From NCBI GenBank assembly GCA_963576735.1, contig OY755183.1:10187213-10251212 (forward strand): a DNA stretch of 64,000 nt, in the 5' to 3' direction. A program made the translations under genes and the position numbers. Source of the stretch: Bedellia somnulentella. Its lineage: Eukaryota > Arthropoda > Insecta > Lepidoptera > Bedelliidae. A model generated the notes under the pieces. That model was not told the DNA's origin. It saw only the letters and a program-made list of their open reading frames with translations, and ran no database searches. Positions 1-11,201 of this stretch are shown piece by piece; the stretch's first letter is position 1, and every line of letters begins with the position of its first letter.

Positions 1-544
1 AGGAAGAGTAAGCGATACTCTACATCGTTTGATGAACACAGGAGGACGAAATAGAAATTTCTCTGCGACTTTTGGAAGTTGGCAGGGAAAAACACAAAAA
101 AAGGTTTGTTGGTGAAAGGCTTCGTCTCGTGCCACATCATTAATTAATTCCGTAATTAAAAAACATGGAAACCATCAAATGCTAGTAAATTACCTTTTTT
201 ATAACACATTTCATTTACTCCGTAGAACTGGTCTGAAACACAAATTAAAACAGTCTGATATTTCGAGAGTATGCGTAACTATTCACGAGTATATTATTAT
301 TGTTTATTAAAGATATAAAGTATCTCTGTTTTAGATTTTAATTAAACTATTAAAGCCGTTTCAGAGTAACTGAGCAAAAAATGTCTCACACTCATACATT
401 AGAAACTTACAGTCGTAGGCTAAAATGTATTAATTAATCACGGTATTATTACATGGCTTCCCTTCCTACCAAACACAAGACATCGCTGCCCTTTACCGGG
501 ATTTACTAGGAGTTTTCAGCGATATCAGAGCGAAAAACCTCGGC
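1..544. other. Opsin upstream region, no gene seen
   Basis: AT-rich flank of the opsin. I see no open frame, repeat family or RNA gene that I can support here. It may hold distal opsin enhancers, but nothing in it is recognisable by eye. Confidence 0.4.
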
Positions 545-574
545 TAATCCTATCAAGGGTGTTGCAGAGGATTA
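545..574 (+). promoter_or_regulatory. Inverted pair of Orthodenticle-type (K50 homeodomain) sites
   Basis: TAATCC at 545-550 and its reverse complement GGATTA at 569-574 are 18 bp apart and lie 30-60 bp upstream of the TATA box. TAATCC is the K50-homeodomain (Otd/Otx) core. In Drosophila, Otd acts through such sites on Rh3 and Rh5 promoters. The sites and positions are seen; binding is inferred. Confidence 0.45.
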
Positions 575-603
575 TCTGCAAAGCTTGTTAGAGATTGAGG
601 AGA

Positions 604-638
604 TATAAAACGTGCCGTGGCCATTTTCCCGTGTCAGT
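604..638 (+). promoter_or_regulatory. Opsin core promoter (TATA box plus initiator)
   Basis: TATAAA at 604-609 is followed by an arthropod-type initiator TCAGT at 634-638. This puts the probable transcription start at A636, about 30 bp after the TATA box and 50 bp before the opsin ATG at 686. The spacing is the usual one for focused insect promoters. Confidence 0.6.
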
Positions 639-685
639 CAGTCGGGTGGACGCTCGTCTCATCCCCGAGGACTGCTCACACTGCC

Positions 686-3600
686 ATGGAAAATTATACG
701 CAGCCTTCTGATGGTGGGGCTTATTTTGCGGCGCTTCGGTATGTCACAATAGTTTATAAAGCTTGATTACAGTAAGTTTATGTAGTGATACAATTGTAGT
801 GTGGTTTGAAACCGCACTGGAAAATTCTACTTAAAACATGAATAAAGGTTTGAAACTTTTTTCTATTTAAATACAATAAGTTAATATATATAGAATGAAT
901 AAAAAGATACAAAAAACTTAGAGCAAGGAACTCGAACTGTGGATTATGCGATTATTAAAGATTTGCAGAAATATTTAAAATCATATAGCCTTCCGCAATC
1001 TTCTATCCTTTTTACAACAACAAGTGTACACAAGTAACTAACTACTAAATATGATAACAATTAAACTTATTCATTCAATTAAATTTGCTAAACATTGTTA
1101 TGTTATCAAAGTGCCTAACTGACTATAAGCATTCTGGGTTAATCATTTATACAACTATAAAAGATTAGGTTATTCTATGAAAAAGACAACGCTCATAATG
1201 TGAAACTTTATAGTACTGAATTAAGTTACTCGTGTAAAACCTCGCATTACCGAAACTTTTCTTCATCATTGCGGGTCCGTAAACGTTCGTTTCGTCGTTT
1301 CAACGCGCAGTTCCTTAAAGTCATCGGCTTCAGCTCGGGTTTAGAATCCACCTCGGCTGAAATGACCAACTTTAATGACTTGTACTATAATCTACTATAA
1401 TGTTATACTTTTGTTATTTTTTTGTTCTGCGTCAAACTATAGATCCAGCAAAGAAGATGGCTCCGAGATGCTGGGCGCAGGGCTCACTGGCGAGGACCTG
1501 GCGATGGTTCCCGAGCACTGGTTCTCTTACCCCGCGCCCCCCGCCGCCGCGCACACCGCGCTCGCCCTGCTCTACGTCTTCCTCACTGCCGTCGCCTTGA
1601 TTGGGAATGGACTCGTCATATTCATTTTTGCAACGTATGTGTTTTTTAACCTATCTGGTATTGAGGTTTTCAAGGGCGATGTGGCGATGTGGTTGGAAAT
1701 CAATGACCAACAAACTTGTTTTACACACTTTTTTTCACTCAACTTTAAACATGATTGAGTAATTTCTAACTCTGAATCTCTGTTTACCCCTCTTAGGATT
1801 AATTGGGAAGATATGTCATAAGTCAAGTGTTTTTTTTTAACGAAGCACCTTTGATGAGGAATCACTTGCCTTAATCTGCTCGTAGTTTAGTGGAACTAAG
1901 TAGAAGTCCTTTCGGAAACCAAGTGATTTATTCCAGTTAGCTTAGACAGTAAGAGCGTTACAGGAAGTGAGCCGAGGAGCCTTAAATACTTTTTACCTTT
2001 TCTCTTTAATTCTTAGCCATAGAAGAGATGTATAACATGGTAATAGTAGATTATTATTTCTCTGTAATATTGTATTCCATTGTTTTAAGTAGGGCACTTT
2101 ACAAACAAGTGAATAAATAAAAACTTTATTTTTGTTTCAGCACAAAAAGTCTACGAACGTCAAGTAATCTTCTGATTCTTCAACTAGCAATATTAGACTT
2201 TATAATGATGGCCAAAGCTCCTATTTTTATATACAACAGTGCAATGAAAGGATTCGCTACAGGAACACTGGGATGCCAAATATTTGCGGTAATGGGCTCG
2301 TATAGTGGTATTGGAGCGGGTATGACGAATGCATGTATAGCTTATGACAGACATTCTACTATTACGAGACCCCTCGATGGACGATTATCTAAAGGAAAAG
2401 TAATACTTATGATACTATTAACATGGGTCTATGCAACACCTTGGTCTTTGTTACCGTTGTTTAAGATCTGGGGAAGATTTGTACCAGGTATGATTGTTTG
2501 CTAACTTTGCCTATTCTTAGAGATTTGATTTTTACATACATACATACATACATATACTCACGGCTATAAATCCCTAGAAGGGGTAGCCAGAGCTAAGGAA
2601 TTAGCAATTCCTCAGCCACTTTTGGAAAGATGTGTGGGGAAAAGATGGTAAAATAATGGTTGTTGGTGATGGTTCTCCAACCACATCGCCCAAAAAATCC
2701 CTTAATAGCCCCAATACCGTTAGTCGCCTCTTACGTACACCCACCGGAAGAAATGGGGTAGTGCTATTCTAAGCCGACACTACACAGCATTTGATTTTTG
2801 ATCTGTATAATTTTATTAATGTACTACTCTTTTCAGAGGGATACCTTACATCTTGTACGTTTGACTATTTGACGAATACGTTCGATACAAAGCTGTTTGT
2901 TGGGTGTATATTTTTATGTAGCTACGTGTTTCCAATGAGCATGATTATATATTTTTATAGTGGTATTGTCAAACAAGTTTTCGCACACGAAGCAGCACTC
3001 AGGTAACTGTATTAGCTTTTTATTCTGGCAAAATTCTGTTTAGATGAAACTCTATATAGATGGACCGCTATACCTACTTGGCATATATTCAACCCGCTAG
3101 CTATGCCGCAAAGCCACTGAGTGTTGAATGTATATATAAGCTTCAATAAATAAATGGCAACAATGGCAAGGCCTGTACAAGAACGGTATATGAATGTAGA
3201 GACTGGTCTTGGCGGTCTTAGGCAGTGTTTCATCAAATCTGAAAAATGATTCCATCGTGGGCTTGAGCCTACCCTAAAAAATGTTATTTGGCTGAAGTCG
3301 ACCACTCTGGCCTAGTACGGGTTGGCTGTACAATAAACACAAACTTCGAAGAAGACGGATTAACGTGCCCTCAGAAGCGTATACTGTATCCATAATTTTG
3401 TGGAATATGAAAATATTAGAAGAGCCACTGATTTATTACAATATCGACTATATTTCTTTGTTGCACTCAGGGCCGTCTTAAACTAGGCTGGGGCCCTTGG
3501 GCACACAAGAATTGGGGGCCCTTTTGGAAAGTTAAAATGCGAATTATAATAACATTTTTTACTAATAAGTATGAGTATGACCACTTATTACAGGTAATCT

Positions 3601-6600
3601 CATAGAGCTATTATATCTCTATGGGTAATTCAATATAGTATGATATAATATGCCATTAAAGAGTTTGCAAAAAAAAATATTACTTTATTTGCGAATATAG
3701 GTATTTGACATATTAGATGTTACAACATTTATTTAGACCATGCTATATTCCACCATCTGTGGCATGCAAATCTCTTAAAAAATTTAACAAATCAGATTTT
3801 AAAATTATAATGTAACACAGCGACACTTTTTATAAAAAACAAATAATATAATCGTTGGAAAAAATTGTAAACTTAAATAAAAAAATACATTGGTAAAATA
3901 AATCAAATCCATACACTTAACAAATAAAATCAAAATGTAATGCTGCTGGTTTTTAACACGTTTATATTAGCTTCTCCTGTATGTATGTATGGTATGTTAG
4001 TATGTATGTAACCGACTTCTTTAAACTCGATTTTACATACATACATACATGTACTCACGCCGTTAATTCCCATAGGGGTAGGCAGAGACTATTGATCGCC
4101 ACTTCGTACGATCCTGGCAAACCTCTCTAGCTTCGTCTACATCCATCAATCTTTTCATACATGCTCTTTTATTCTTCATACTTCGGACGCCTGCCTTTTT
4201 GAGCACACTCTCAATTTGGTCCAAGTGTGTCCTCCGTGGCCGTCCTCTGCTAACATTACCTTCTACATTAGCTCTATAAATACCTTTTACCAATTTCCTA
4301 TCATCCATCCTCTCGATGTTCCCAAACCATCTCAATATTCTTTTTTCAATCTTACTTACAATATCATCTTTATCACCGCATCTTTCACGAATCACGTCAT
4401 TCCTAACACGATCACAAAACCTTACATTACAAACTTTTCTGAGGGACCTTATTTCTACTGTATTCACTCTGCTTTCATGCTTCTTCTGCCACACCCAACA
4501 TTCGCTGCCATACATAAGCGTAGGGACAAGAACAGCATCATACACAGTCATTCGGGCCTTTTCGGACACCGATTGACTAGACATTAGACTATCCAGTGCT
4601 CCATTAATCGCATTACCCTTTTTCAACACACTTTCCATCTCTAGTAAACACTCATCCCAGATTTGAAACACTCGATTTTACCCACTTTAATCGGACCTAC
4701 TTCGGATTTTTTCGTCTTTATAGCAACCCACGCTTTTTCAAGATTTTCACCTTATATTGGGAAATATTTTTTAGTTACATATACATATATGTACGGCTAT
4801 AAATCCCTAGAAGGGGTAGCCAGAGCCAAAGAATTAAAAATTCCTCAGCCACTTTTGGAAATTTTAGTGGGGAAAAGATGGTAAAATGAAGGTTATTGGT
4901 GATGGGTCTCCAACCGCATCGCCCAAAAATTCCTTAAAGGCCCCAATACCGTTAGTCGCCTCTTACGTACACCCACCGGAAGAAATGGGGTAGTGCTATT
5001 CTAAGCCGACACTACACAACTTTATTTTTTAGTTAAACGATATTTATTTGGTGACGATTACGATGACGATTTCTTTCTGGATTTCTGTTGACTAAAATCT
5101 TCTAATCGATATAATGGCGTAGTAAATGCCTTGTAAATACCTTCTGATAAGATCACTAATTGTAATGTGCCCGACAAAAATGTTTTGAGAATAAATGTGT
5201 GAGAGTAATTTTCGGTCCTTCGGGGCCCCCCTGGGATTGGGGCCCTGGGCCAGTGCCCCGTGTGCCCTTATGGTAAAGACGGTACTGGTTGCACTTATAT
5301 ACAGTAATTACAAGTCAAAGGTTTGTGACGAAAGGGTATATTAGATAGATACACAGAATTATAAACCGTTCATGATAAACATTTACAGAGTAATGCTAGA
5401 GTTAAGTAGATTAATGTGATTACACTTATTTGTCATTACGTGTATTATTGTATTCACTTTTAAGGGAACAAGCGAAAAAAATGAATGTAGAGTCGCTGCG
5501 GTCAAACCAGAATACGAACTCTCAGTCGGCTGAAATAAGGATAGCCAAAGCAGCTCTAACAGTTTGTTTCCTGTTCGTCGCCTCGTGGACTCCATACGGA
5601 GTTATGTCTCTCATCGGTGCTTTTGGAGACCAGCAGCTACTTACTCCAGGGGTAAGTCATTGTGTCTAAAATATTGATGGGTGAAAGAGTACGAGTTGTT
5701 TAAAGACATGATAAAAATCATTCTGAAACCCTGTGTTATGATAGGTCAGCGTTCCAGTTATAAATCGGCTTAGGTGATCATGAAATAGCACACGTGAGCA
5801 ATTAGTCATTATAACACTCAGTCCCTTAAAGATTCCTATAGAACCAATCTTGGGTGCAATTACTAACTCTGTTTACATACGTATACTCACGGCTATAAAT
5901 CTCTAGAAGGAGTAGCCAGATCTTCATAATAAAAAAAACAGTCTCTTTAACTTTGTGTACTTGCACCATAATGTATTATAACCTTACTGTAAAAGCTCGA
6001 ACTTCAGTAAATCATACGATGCTACTGACAACAATCACTCCAGTCAGTGACCTCCTCGGACACGGTCGCTAATAGATATTAACTAATGTTGAATTTAATT
6101 AAACGGCATACAATGTCGATTAACACATTTAGCCTGCCGGGCCGCCGACATATATGGTGGCAACTTAGAGATAATTGTTTTCATACAGGCTCAGTGTGTA
6201 AGTTCGATTTATTTTCCATTGGTTCATGTGCTGTGAAAAATGTTGTAGGGAAAAAAAAATAGCTCTAAAATTTCTTATTGTTTTTTACAGGTTACAATGA
6301 TTCCCGCAGTTACTTGTAAAATTGTAGCTTGCGTTGATCCCTGGGTTTATGCAATCAGCCATCCAAAATACAGGTAGGTATTACATTAATTTTATTTAAT
6401 AAAAAATATTCTGTATTTTCAGTTTTCAACGTTTTTATAATTTACATGTTTTGTAACGCATTGTTGATTCACTAATATGTCTAATAAATACACTTTTGTA
6501 ATATTCAGTATAATTCCGTAATTTTCAAATGTTTCAATGTTACACAAACTATGAAATCAGATTGTCAAATAATATTTTTTTAGACAAGAATGTAGATCAT

Positions 6601-6746
6601 ATAGACCTCAACTATAAAAAAAATATTTCTTTTGTAGACAAGAATTGCAGCGACGCATGCCGTGGTTGCAAATCGACGAGCCAGACGACACCGCCTCAAC
6701 AACCACCACAAACTCTTCCGCTGCTACACCTGCTGCTCCCGCCTAG
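686..6746 (+). CDS. BRh: Blue-sensitive rhabdomeric opsin
   Basis: Retinal-binding G-protein-coupled receptor of photoreceptor microvilli, coupling to Gq. Exons are 686-738, 1443-1634, 2141-2487, 2837-3002, 5465-5651, 6291-6373 and 6638-6746. All junctions are GT-AG and in phase, giving 378 aa, the usual insect length. Visible features: N-glycosylation sequon at N3; disulphide cysteines C127 and C204; a DRH motif at 151-153 in place of DRY; an ICL3 with [11 protein letters not shown]; Schiff-base lysine K325 in exon 6; HPKYR after TM7; and a Ser/Thr-rich tail of phosphorylation type. The phrases [21 protein letters not shown] and QIDEPDD match lepidopteran blue opsins as I know them, rather than UV or long-wavelength ones. 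Intron 3 holds SINE-A; intron 4 holds a hAT element. Identification as an opsin is near certain; the blue class is very likely. Confidence 0.95.
2534..2788 (-). repeat. SINE-A copy, full length, with 11-bp TSD
   Basis: Defining copy of a 250-bp repeat seen about 15 times here. In its own sense it starts with TGTAGTGTCGGCTTAGAATA, has a B-box-like GGTTGGAGACC, and ends with TAGCCGTGAGTATATGTATG plus (TATG)n. It is flanked by ATTTGATTTTT at 2523-2533 and 2789-2799. The TSD and tandem-repeat tail indicate target-primed reverse transcription. No coding capacity. Confidence 0.85.
4035..4669 (-). mobile_element. RTE-type LINE, 5'-truncated 3' end
   Basis: A minus-strand frame of about 200 aa (stop near 4063) holds the C-terminal part of an endonuclease/RT protein of the kind abundant in Lepidoptera. 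Conserved runs include [37 protein letters not shown] and [10 protein letters not shown]. The 3' end is a short hairpin, then GGCGTGAGTAC and (ATGT)n. The insertion is bounded by ACTCGATTTT at 4025-4034 and 4670-4679, so it is a 5'-truncated target-primed insertion into the hAT element. Its 3' tail matches those of SINE-A and SINE-B. Confidence 0.85.
4778..5022 (-). repeat. SINE-A copy with 13-bp TSD
   Basis: Full-length SINE-A inside the hAT element. It is flanked by TATTTTTTAGTTA at 4765-4777 and 5023-5035. The tail repeat is degenerate (ACATATACATATATG). Confidence 0.85.
5874..5921 (-). repeat. SINE-A 3'-tail fragment
   Basis: Only the last 48 nt of SINE-A (tail repeat, GTGAGTATAC, GCTATAAATC, AGAAGGAGTAGCC) are present, a strongly 5'-truncated insertion in opsin intron 5. 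Confidence 0.6.
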
Positions 6747-6810
6747 ACTTATTTTTAATCTTCTTATTTAAACATACTGCGACCCAGGAACTGATAAAGG
6801 ATTTCGATAT

Positions 6811-6816
6811 AATAAA
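6811..6816 (+). terminator. Opsin polyadenylation signal
   Basis: AATAAA lies 65 bp after the opsin stop codon (TAG 6744-6746). It is the first canonical signal downstream. Confidence 0.55.
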
Positions 6817-6819
6817 CAA

Positions 6820-7837
6820 CTTATACTAATGTAAATGATAATGAATGTAAACAAAAAAAGACAAAAAAATATGCACGTTATTACTATCGCACCTCAGCAA
6901 GTTTTATGTCCGTTAAGGAAAGGCATAACAAAAAAGTAAAAAAAAGTTTGATATTTTGAAGATGTTTTTTTTTCTAGACCACCAATTCTTTTAATAGTAT
7001 TCCTCCTTTCCTTTGTTCAAAATATTTGGTTGTATTTAGGTTCAGAATGGCCCAATCAAAGGTGAAGTAAGGGGTGGAATAGGAATTAAGCGCTTTTAAG
7101 TCAACCATACGGGATACAATATATTATAAGAATACCATTCTTGTGATAGATCTAATTTAAAGAGATAGTACACTTTTTTAGGCTAACGCCTATGATGTAA
7201 CCATCGAGGTATTGAACTTCCTGTAACAAACAACCGATATACGAATTATTTCAAACTTTTTATTAAACTTGTAATGTTCTAATAAAACGTAAAACCATGA
7301 AGCTACTAACTAAACAGGAGAGAGTACTCACAAAAATATGGTAAACAAAAATGCAATTTATTACCATGCAATAAAGTTAATTATCTTTTAAAGACTGTCA
7401 AGCAGAGAAATGTCCTAGAACGAGAGCCGTGTGAGAGAGAAGTGTGTCCCGCTCGCACGGTTGCCAGTCGAGATTAAGTTCAAAGAAAAACAAATCAAAC
7501 TTATTTATAGGGAGTATTTTATAAAAAGCAGTTTATAAACTGTTCCTTTTTTGTATTTTATTTTAATTATTATTGTCGCCTTTCGATTTGGAGATAAATA
7601 ATTGGTTAAGTTTGGCAAAAGGGATATTAATATTTGTCACGGGTATCCCCATCGAAACAAGATAAATGTGGTGTCCACAATTTATCATCTGTTTGAGTGT
7701 TTTGGAGCTTTCATCATTTAATTAAGAAAATATAGTGATAAATATGGGTTCATGTTATGGAACAATAAATAAAATAACCTGTATCATCTCGAACTTTACC
7801 ACATGAATGCATTAAACGATTTGAATTTGAATATAGC
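6820..7837. other. Intergenic, no feature recognised
   Basis: AT-rich spacer downstream of the opsin. I see no convincing open frame, RNA gene or repeat boundary in it. Confidence 0.4.
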
Positions 7838-8093
7838 TGTGTGGTGTCGGCTTAGTATAGCACTACCCCATTTCTTCCGGTGGGTGACGTAAGAGGCGAC
7901 TAACGGTAGCTTTGGAATGAGAAATTCTTCAGCCACTTTTGGAAGTTGATTGGGGAAAAGATGATAATAATAAATGTTTTTGGTGACGGGTCTCCAACCA
8001 CATCGCCCAAAAATCACTTAAAAAGCCTTAGTCGCCTCTTACGATCACTCATGGGTAGAAATGGGGTAGTGTTATTCTAAGCCGACACTACAC
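7838..8093. repeat. Head-to-head composite of two SINE-A pieces
   Basis: The first 70 bp are the 5' head of SINE-A on the plus strand (GTGTCGGCTTAG... GCGACTAACGGTA). From about 7908 the sequence is a 3'-truncated SINE-A on the minus strand, ending in GCCGACACTACAC. The unit therefore starts and ends with the same head in opposite directions. Confidence 0.7.
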
Positions 8094-8335
8094 GCCAGAT
8101 GATGTACTTAGTAAATTAGGTTACGTTCGGAATAGGAGTTCGGGTAAAAAGCGTGTTAAAAAGCATAGAAATAAACCATAAATGGTTGTAAATTGTATAT
8201 TAGTGCGTATTTCATCCACACAAGTGTTATCTTAGGGTAATATTAAGTGAAAGTGACAAAATAAGTGATTAAAGTTTGTGACGTTTTAACGGCAGAAACC
8301 AAACAAAGAAAAGCATCACTAGATAGCTTATTAAC

Positions 8336-8654
8336 TAGTGGTCCGCGCCAGCTTCGCACGATTTGAGTTAAGTTCTTTTCACTGCTTACCCCCTATTTGG
8401 CATGATGATATAAAGCCTATGTTAATTCTGAGAGTTTTAGCTTTCCATTAGTGAAAGAACTTTTGAAATCTGTTTTGTTGTTGTGGAGCCTATTCATTAC
8501 CGACATACAAACATGTCTTATAATATTGTAAATAAGTAAATTATGTCCTTTTCCCGGTTCTAAGCAACCTCCCCACAAATTTTAGCCAAATCGGCACATC
8601 CGTTCTTTTGTTATAAATAGTGTAACTAACACTACTTTCTTTTATATACATAGA
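8336..8654 (-). mobile_element. Non-autonomous Helitron
   Basis: On the minus strand it starts TCTATGTATATAAAAG and ends in GCTGGCGCGGACCACTAG. It sits between A and T with no TSD. A 5' TC, a 3' CTAG and AT insertion are Helitron hallmarks. The internal text (AACGGATGTGCCGATTTGGC, GGGGAGG) belongs to a type common in Lepidoptera. Confidence 0.7.
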
Positions 8655-8689
8655 TTAGTACATACCTTCTCCTGAGATTACTGATTTGT

Positions 8690-8827
8690 GAAAAAAGTGT
8701 AAATGTGCCCGACAAAAATGTTCTGAAAATTATTGTGTGAGAGAAACTGCCGGTTGTCCGGGGCCCCCCAAGATTCTGGGCCCTGGGCACGGGCCCCGTG
8801 TGCCCTTATGGTAAAGACGGTACTGAG
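8690..8827. repeat. Fragment of the same hAT family
   Basis: Matches the right end of the element at 3468-5287 (AATGTGCCCGACAAAAATGT, CGTGTGCCCTTATGGTAAAG, ACGGTACTG). Only this end is present. Confidence 0.65.
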
Positions 8828-9038
8828 TGCATCAGGTCCCCACATGAGGTTTTCATGAACAAAAACATTCAAAATATATAAATATAAGTGTTTTTGTATC
8901 CCTTAGAGGAACTCTTATTAAAACACCAACAGATGGTCACCCTACTTAAAACGAGACACAGTTCGCTAGTTAGCCATCCTTTTTCAGGACACTTTAGGTC
9001 GCCAGCGCGCGTTCCTGTTTAAATAATACTTCCATGCG

Positions 9039-9412
9039 TAAAACATAAACATAAACGTTCACGCCGTTTTATCCCCGAAGGGGTGGGCAGAGGCACCAAT
9101 ACTCCTGAACTCACATGGCAAGCGCCATCTAGTTTCCAGAGAAGGTACCCACGTTTTGCTTAGACAGTGTACTCACGTGATAGGGGGCAGGCCTATCGCC
9201 GTTTTGTACGAATACACTGTCACATGACTAAGTACAACTCAGACATGTGGGTTTCCTCACGATGTTTTCCCTCACCGTTAGCAACCATGATAAATTAACC
9301 ACACATATGACTTTAGAAAAGACAAATTGGTGTAGGCCCGTCCCAGGATTGGAACTCACGCCCTTCTGTTTTTCGGGCGGGTGTTCTTACCCACTGGACT
9401 ATCATGTCGCTT
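9039..9412 (-). repeat. SINE-B copy (tRNA-derived SINE)
   Basis: In its own sense SINE-B begins with a tRNA-like head: A box TAGCCCAGTGGG and B box GTTCAAATCC in the best copy. It has an anonymous body with TTGTCTTTTCTAAAGACATA and ends CCCCTTCGGGGATATTCGGCGTGAACG plus (TTATG)n. This copy is nearly full length; the head is degraded. Confidence 0.75.
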
Positions 9413-10122
9413 GTTCTAATAATAATGTTCTAATAACTGAACTATTTAAAGCAGTTTACCCTAGTTTAGACCAATAACATACTCACATACATGCCAGTGG
9501 CAGCGATAAAGTCATCTTTAAAATCGCATAATACCCATCCAATAAATGTAGATAAACTAAAAGTAGAATGAATTATTAAGGCTACCTTTAAAATACTTAA
9601 CAATACTGGCAAATTGGGAGTTGGTAGACTAAGACGAATACTAATTTTGATGGTAGCCGGACGGGACGGCCTACCGATTAAGAGGATTCTGTGGTCATGG
9701 GCCGATCGAGAGCGTTGTGAGCACAGATAATATACTATAATACTATACTAGTACAGATACCCAATCCCATACAACGAAATGTGATGTGCTTAAATACCCT
9801 TATTCGGCGGGCTATTTTTTAGTTCCTTATTGTTCGCTAGATGGCGATAAAAACAAGAACCAAATGATAACAAAGCCCGGTATCTTACTCGGCTAATATT
9901 AGGAAATGGCGGCTGCGGGGCGCGCGGGGCGGGGGCGCCTCGGTAACACGACACAAGCGAGACAGATTTTATTACTTTATGACTTTCTTTCACTAAATGT
10001 TTATTTGCAAATTTGCAAATATGGTCAAGGACAAAGACTAGGTCAAGGACAAAATCGTCGACAAGGCCAATTGCGTACGAGTATTACATCCGTTTGTAAA
10101 TATTTTTGCTTGTAATGTTAAC
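9413..10122. other. Intergenic, no gene recognised
   Basis: Mixed AT-rich sequence with an isolated GC-rich patch at about 9905-9945 and a short imperfect repeat (GGTCAAGGACAAA) at 10022-10055. Nothing in it supports a gene. Confidence 0.35.
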
Positions 10123-10449
10123 ACGGCTGTCCCAAAAAGAAAAGCAGTATGGCACAGTAACCATTTTTTTCAGGAGAGCGAAAAAACATATTTTTGGTGA
10201 GCCACACAAAATTTAACAATAATCGACCAATATAAGTATTGGGTGTCACGGATACTATGATTGCGCATTTATTTGTATTTAAAAGAAGTAGATTAACTGA
10301 TTCGTGCATGTTTTACGGCACTAAATAACTTAAAATTTGTTTTCATGATTTATTTAAATCTGGATTACCATATAAAAACACAGCAACGTACCTTGTTCTA
10401 TTGTAATTTATGGTTATTTACTATAGCAGAGAATAAATAACCACTACAA

Positions 10450-10597
10450 CATACATACATATACTCACGGCTATAAATCCCTAGAAGGGGTAGCCAGAGC
10501 TAAGGAATCAGAAATTCCTTAGCCACTTTTGGAAGTTGTGTGGGGAAAAGATGGTGAAATAAAGGTTGTTGGTGATGGGTCTCCAACCACATCGCCC
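10450..10597 (-). repeat. SINE-A, 5'-truncated, 10-bp TSD
   Basis: 3' part of SINE-A inserted in the TIR element, with duplication ACCACTACAA on both sides. The identical insertion exists in the duplicate at 14717-14864, so it is older than the duplication. Confidence 0.8.
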
Positions 10598-10719
10598 ACC
10601 ACTACAAAACACGGTAAATACCAAAATAATTGGAACTAAACTTTTTTAAATTGCGGTACGGTCAGCAACATAGTCACTTCACGCCATACCTTTGTATGCT
10701 AGAACTAACTGAAAATTTT

Positions 10720-11130
10720 TCAAAGGGTCTCCATTGAGTCGTGGTCACCTCTTCTTTTTTGGCCAATCAAATTAAGCACCGGGTTTCCACAATCTTGATT
10801 TTCTATTGACATTGCTACACAATATTTTGAAGTCTTGGAAATCAGAAACTGATTGCTTTCTTGTAATTTTTGTTCAATATTACCGTAAACGGAATCATCA
10901 CTCATATGAGTGTGACCGTTTGTTAGATAGCAGCAATATGCAGCAATCAAAATTATTCTACTCCGCTCCATTCTCTTTAAAAACAGTAAATTACGCTTGC
11001 AAAAATAATTACATCCAGTAAAAACGTGCTCTAGCGCCGATGCGACGAACGGCGACAAGTAGCTACCGCATCCCCCGATGTACCTGTAGCCACCTCTAAC
11101 GAATACCGTGCGGAATCCGTTTCGCGCCAA
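10720..11130 (-). CDS. Unrecognised 136-aa frame of the TIR element
   Basis: Open frame inside the TIR transposon, repeated in the duplicate at 14987-15391 with a different first few residues because the duplication breaks there. Visible runs: RGGYRYIGGCGSYLSPFVAS and IENQDCGNPVLNLIGQKRR. I recognise no transposase motif. It may be a leftover of the element's coding region or chance. Confidence 0.25.
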   Translation of the reverse strand: MARNGFRTVFVRGGYRYIGGCGSYLSPFVASALEHVFTGCNYFCKRNLLFLKRMERSRIILIAAYCCYLTNGHTHMSDDSVYGNIEQKLQESNQFLISKTSKYCVAMSIENQDCGNPVLNLIGQKRRGDHDSMETL

Positions 11131-11201
11131 ATAGAAATTTCATGAAATTTAGGTTTAAATGTTGACGGGCATGTGCTTTACAGTTAAATTTGTGGGCATC
11201 A

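Larger units (their letters stand above)
3468..5287. mobile_element. Non-autonomous hAT DNA transposon carrying nested insertions
   Basis: The ends are CAGGGCCGTCTT and, inverted, CAGTACCGTCTT. They are flanked by the 8-bp duplication GTTGCACT at 3460-3467 and 5288-5295. CAG termini with an 8-bp TSD are the hAT signature. GGGGCCC-rich subterminal sequence follows each end. It has no transposase frame. A LINE fragment (4035-4669) and a SINE-A (4778-5022) inserted into it later, each with its own TSD. It lies in opsin intron 4. Confidence 0.85.

Noticed and set aside
1200..1400. 66-aa plus-strand frame in opsin intron 1
   Set aside because: It lies inside a well-defined intron and resembles nothing; chance frame.
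686..6746. UV or long-wavelength opsin instead of blue
   Set aside because: Phrases such as [21 protein letters not shown] and the QIDEPDD tail fit the lepidopteran blue class as I know it; long-wavelength opsins differ throughout.
9906..10115. Frame over the GC-rich patch
   Set aside because: Low-complexity Gly/Arg followed by repetitive Gln-Gly; no codon or motif evidence for a gene.
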